Assembly (NCBI GenBank): GCA_016936695.1
Contig: JAFGXK010000295.1
Coordinates: 1-32,116, forward strand
Length of the DNA stretch: 32,116 bases
Source of the DNA: Bacteroidales bacterium
GTDB taxonomy: Bacteria > Bacteroidota > Bacteroidia > Bacteroidales > VadinHA17
Reading direction: 5' to 3'
Below are positions 31,547-32,116 of the stretch, in pieces. Position 1 is the stretch's first letter. Each line of letters starts with the position of its first letter. The notes under the pieces were generated by a model. The model did not search any database, had not been told where the DNA came from, and saw only the letters and a program-made list of their open reading frames with translations. The position numbers were made by a program, and so were the translations under genes.

Positions 31547-32116
31547 TTATAAGCCAAAAAATGCAAGAACTATAGCAACAATTGCAATAAGATTCATCCA
31601 TATCATGAAGAAACTTATTGCCTGCCTGATCTTGATCCTCGGATTCGTGTTCCGGATCAGTGTCAGCAGGAGCACAACACCTGCTACTTTGAGAAAAGCC
31701 CACAGGATGTTTATCCCGCGGAGGTTAAAGCCTTTCATCAGTAATGCAACAAGGAAGCAGGGCAGGACAAGGAGCATTATATATTTCGTGAGTTTGATAA
31801 GTGCATAGGGCGGACCCGAATACTCAATGAATGAACCTTCTGACAGCTCGGTCTCTGCTTCAGCCATATCGAAGGGGACAAGGCCAAGTTTTGCCTGGAT
31901 GCAGAATATGCCAGCAATGAAAAGCAGGATTCCCGAGATGCTTCCTATGAATGGTGCTCCATCCTTCTGCAACTGTATAATGGAATAGAGGTCAAAATTC
32001 TGTGAAGCTTTTACAATTATGCCGGCGACAACCAGAAAGAAGGTAAGCTCATAACTCAGAATCAGTTTCATTTCCCTCGAAGCTCCCACCGAAGCAAGAG
32101 GGTTTCCTGATGCCAC
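31547..32116 (-). CDS. NuoH/MbhM-like membrane subunit (5' part missing)
   Basis: Only the C-terminal 189 residues are visible; the start lies beyond the right edge. The visible part has about six transmembrane helices and the NuoH/EchB/MbhM motifs: ASVGASREMKLILSYE near the left, then VPFDMAEAETELSEGSF with the conserved acid-rich loop that leads protons or ions toward the catalytic part. It anchors the NuoB/NuoD-like module in the membrane. The gene ends 11 bp before the GTG start of the NuoB-like gene. The operon promoter and any further 5' genes are outside this window. Confidence 0.9.
   Translation of the reverse strand: MASGNPLASVGASREMKLILSYELTFFLVVAGIIVKASQNFDLYSIIQLQKDGAPFIGSISGILLFIAGIFCIQAKLGLVPFDMAEAETELSEGSFIEYSGPPYALIKLTKYIMLLVLPCFLVALLMKGFNLRGINILWAFLKVAGVVLLLTLIRNTNPRIKIRQAISFFMIWMNLIAIVAIVLAFFGL

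Noticed and set aside
31536-31703. 56-residue extension of the NuoB-like frame
   Set aside because: It overlaps the NuoH-like gene and has no similarity to the family; a GTG start at 31535 explains the protein.

Overview
The window looks like a chromosomal segment of an anaerobic or facultative member of the Bacteroidota (Bacteroidales/Marinilabiliales-like; the exact lineage cannot be told from this sequence). The evidence is several matches to the Bacteroidota promoter pattern (TTTG, about 20 nt, TAnnTTTG), starts without clear Shine-Dalgarno sequences, many lipoproteins, a DUF5916 protein, GH10, GH20-like and agarase-like glycoside hydrolases, and short G/C-rich interspersed repeats between genes. 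No tRNA, rRNA, CRISPR array, insertion sequence or phage gene was seen.

Layout. 1-3556: the 5' part of a Tat-exported ThuA-domain protein (minus) and a divergent DUF5916/CBM9-like exported protein (plus). 3640-8508: a minus-strand, tightly spaced set (transglutaminase-like lipoprotein, NlpC/P60 lipoprotein, L-Ala-D/L-Glu epimerase, GH20-like hydrolase) that reads as a murein-peptide breakdown operon, with an acylphosphatase gene (8603-8884) just upstream. 9026-13280: polysaccharide genes, namely a GH10 xylanase-like enzyme and an aldo/keto reductase on plus, facing an agarase-like lipoprotein hydrolase on minus across a bidirectional terminator. 13540-14162: a MazEF-type toxin-antitoxin module with its own promoter and a twin palindromic operator. 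14225-17658: a plus-strand run of a LOG-family protein, an atypical SDR and a bleomycin-hydrolase-like peptidase, then a small minus-strand lipoprotein and a DoxX protein. 17916-18223: a small orphan membrane protein ending at a strong bidirectional terminator.

18244-21022 (minus) is a stress-type operon: ECF sigma factor, zinc-binding anti-sigma factor, Spy/CpxP-like periplasmic sensor, a small exported protein with two EF-hand loops, and a DUF2202 ferritin-like lipoprotein. A DUF302 gene with a well-formed promoter precedes it.

21838-32116 (minus, running off the right edge) is most of a group 4 membrane-bound [NiFe]-hydrogenase fused genetically to a full Mrp-type cation/proton antiporter set (Mbh-like). 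It contains the NuoH/MbhM-, NuoB/MbhJ-, NuoC/MbhK- and NuoD/MbhL-like modules, two large antiporter-like subunits, a fused MbhD-MbhE, MnhB, C, D, E, F and G, a 2x[4Fe-4S] subunit, a HycI-type maturation protease and a zinc-ribbon protein, closed by a terminator. The large subunit keeps all four Ni-binding cysteines and a C-terminal extension, so the complex should be a true hydrogenase that couples ferredoxin-linked proton reduction to ion pumping. The only two sizeable gaps in this operon are filled with G/C-rich repeats, one of which has G-quadruplex potential in the mRNA.
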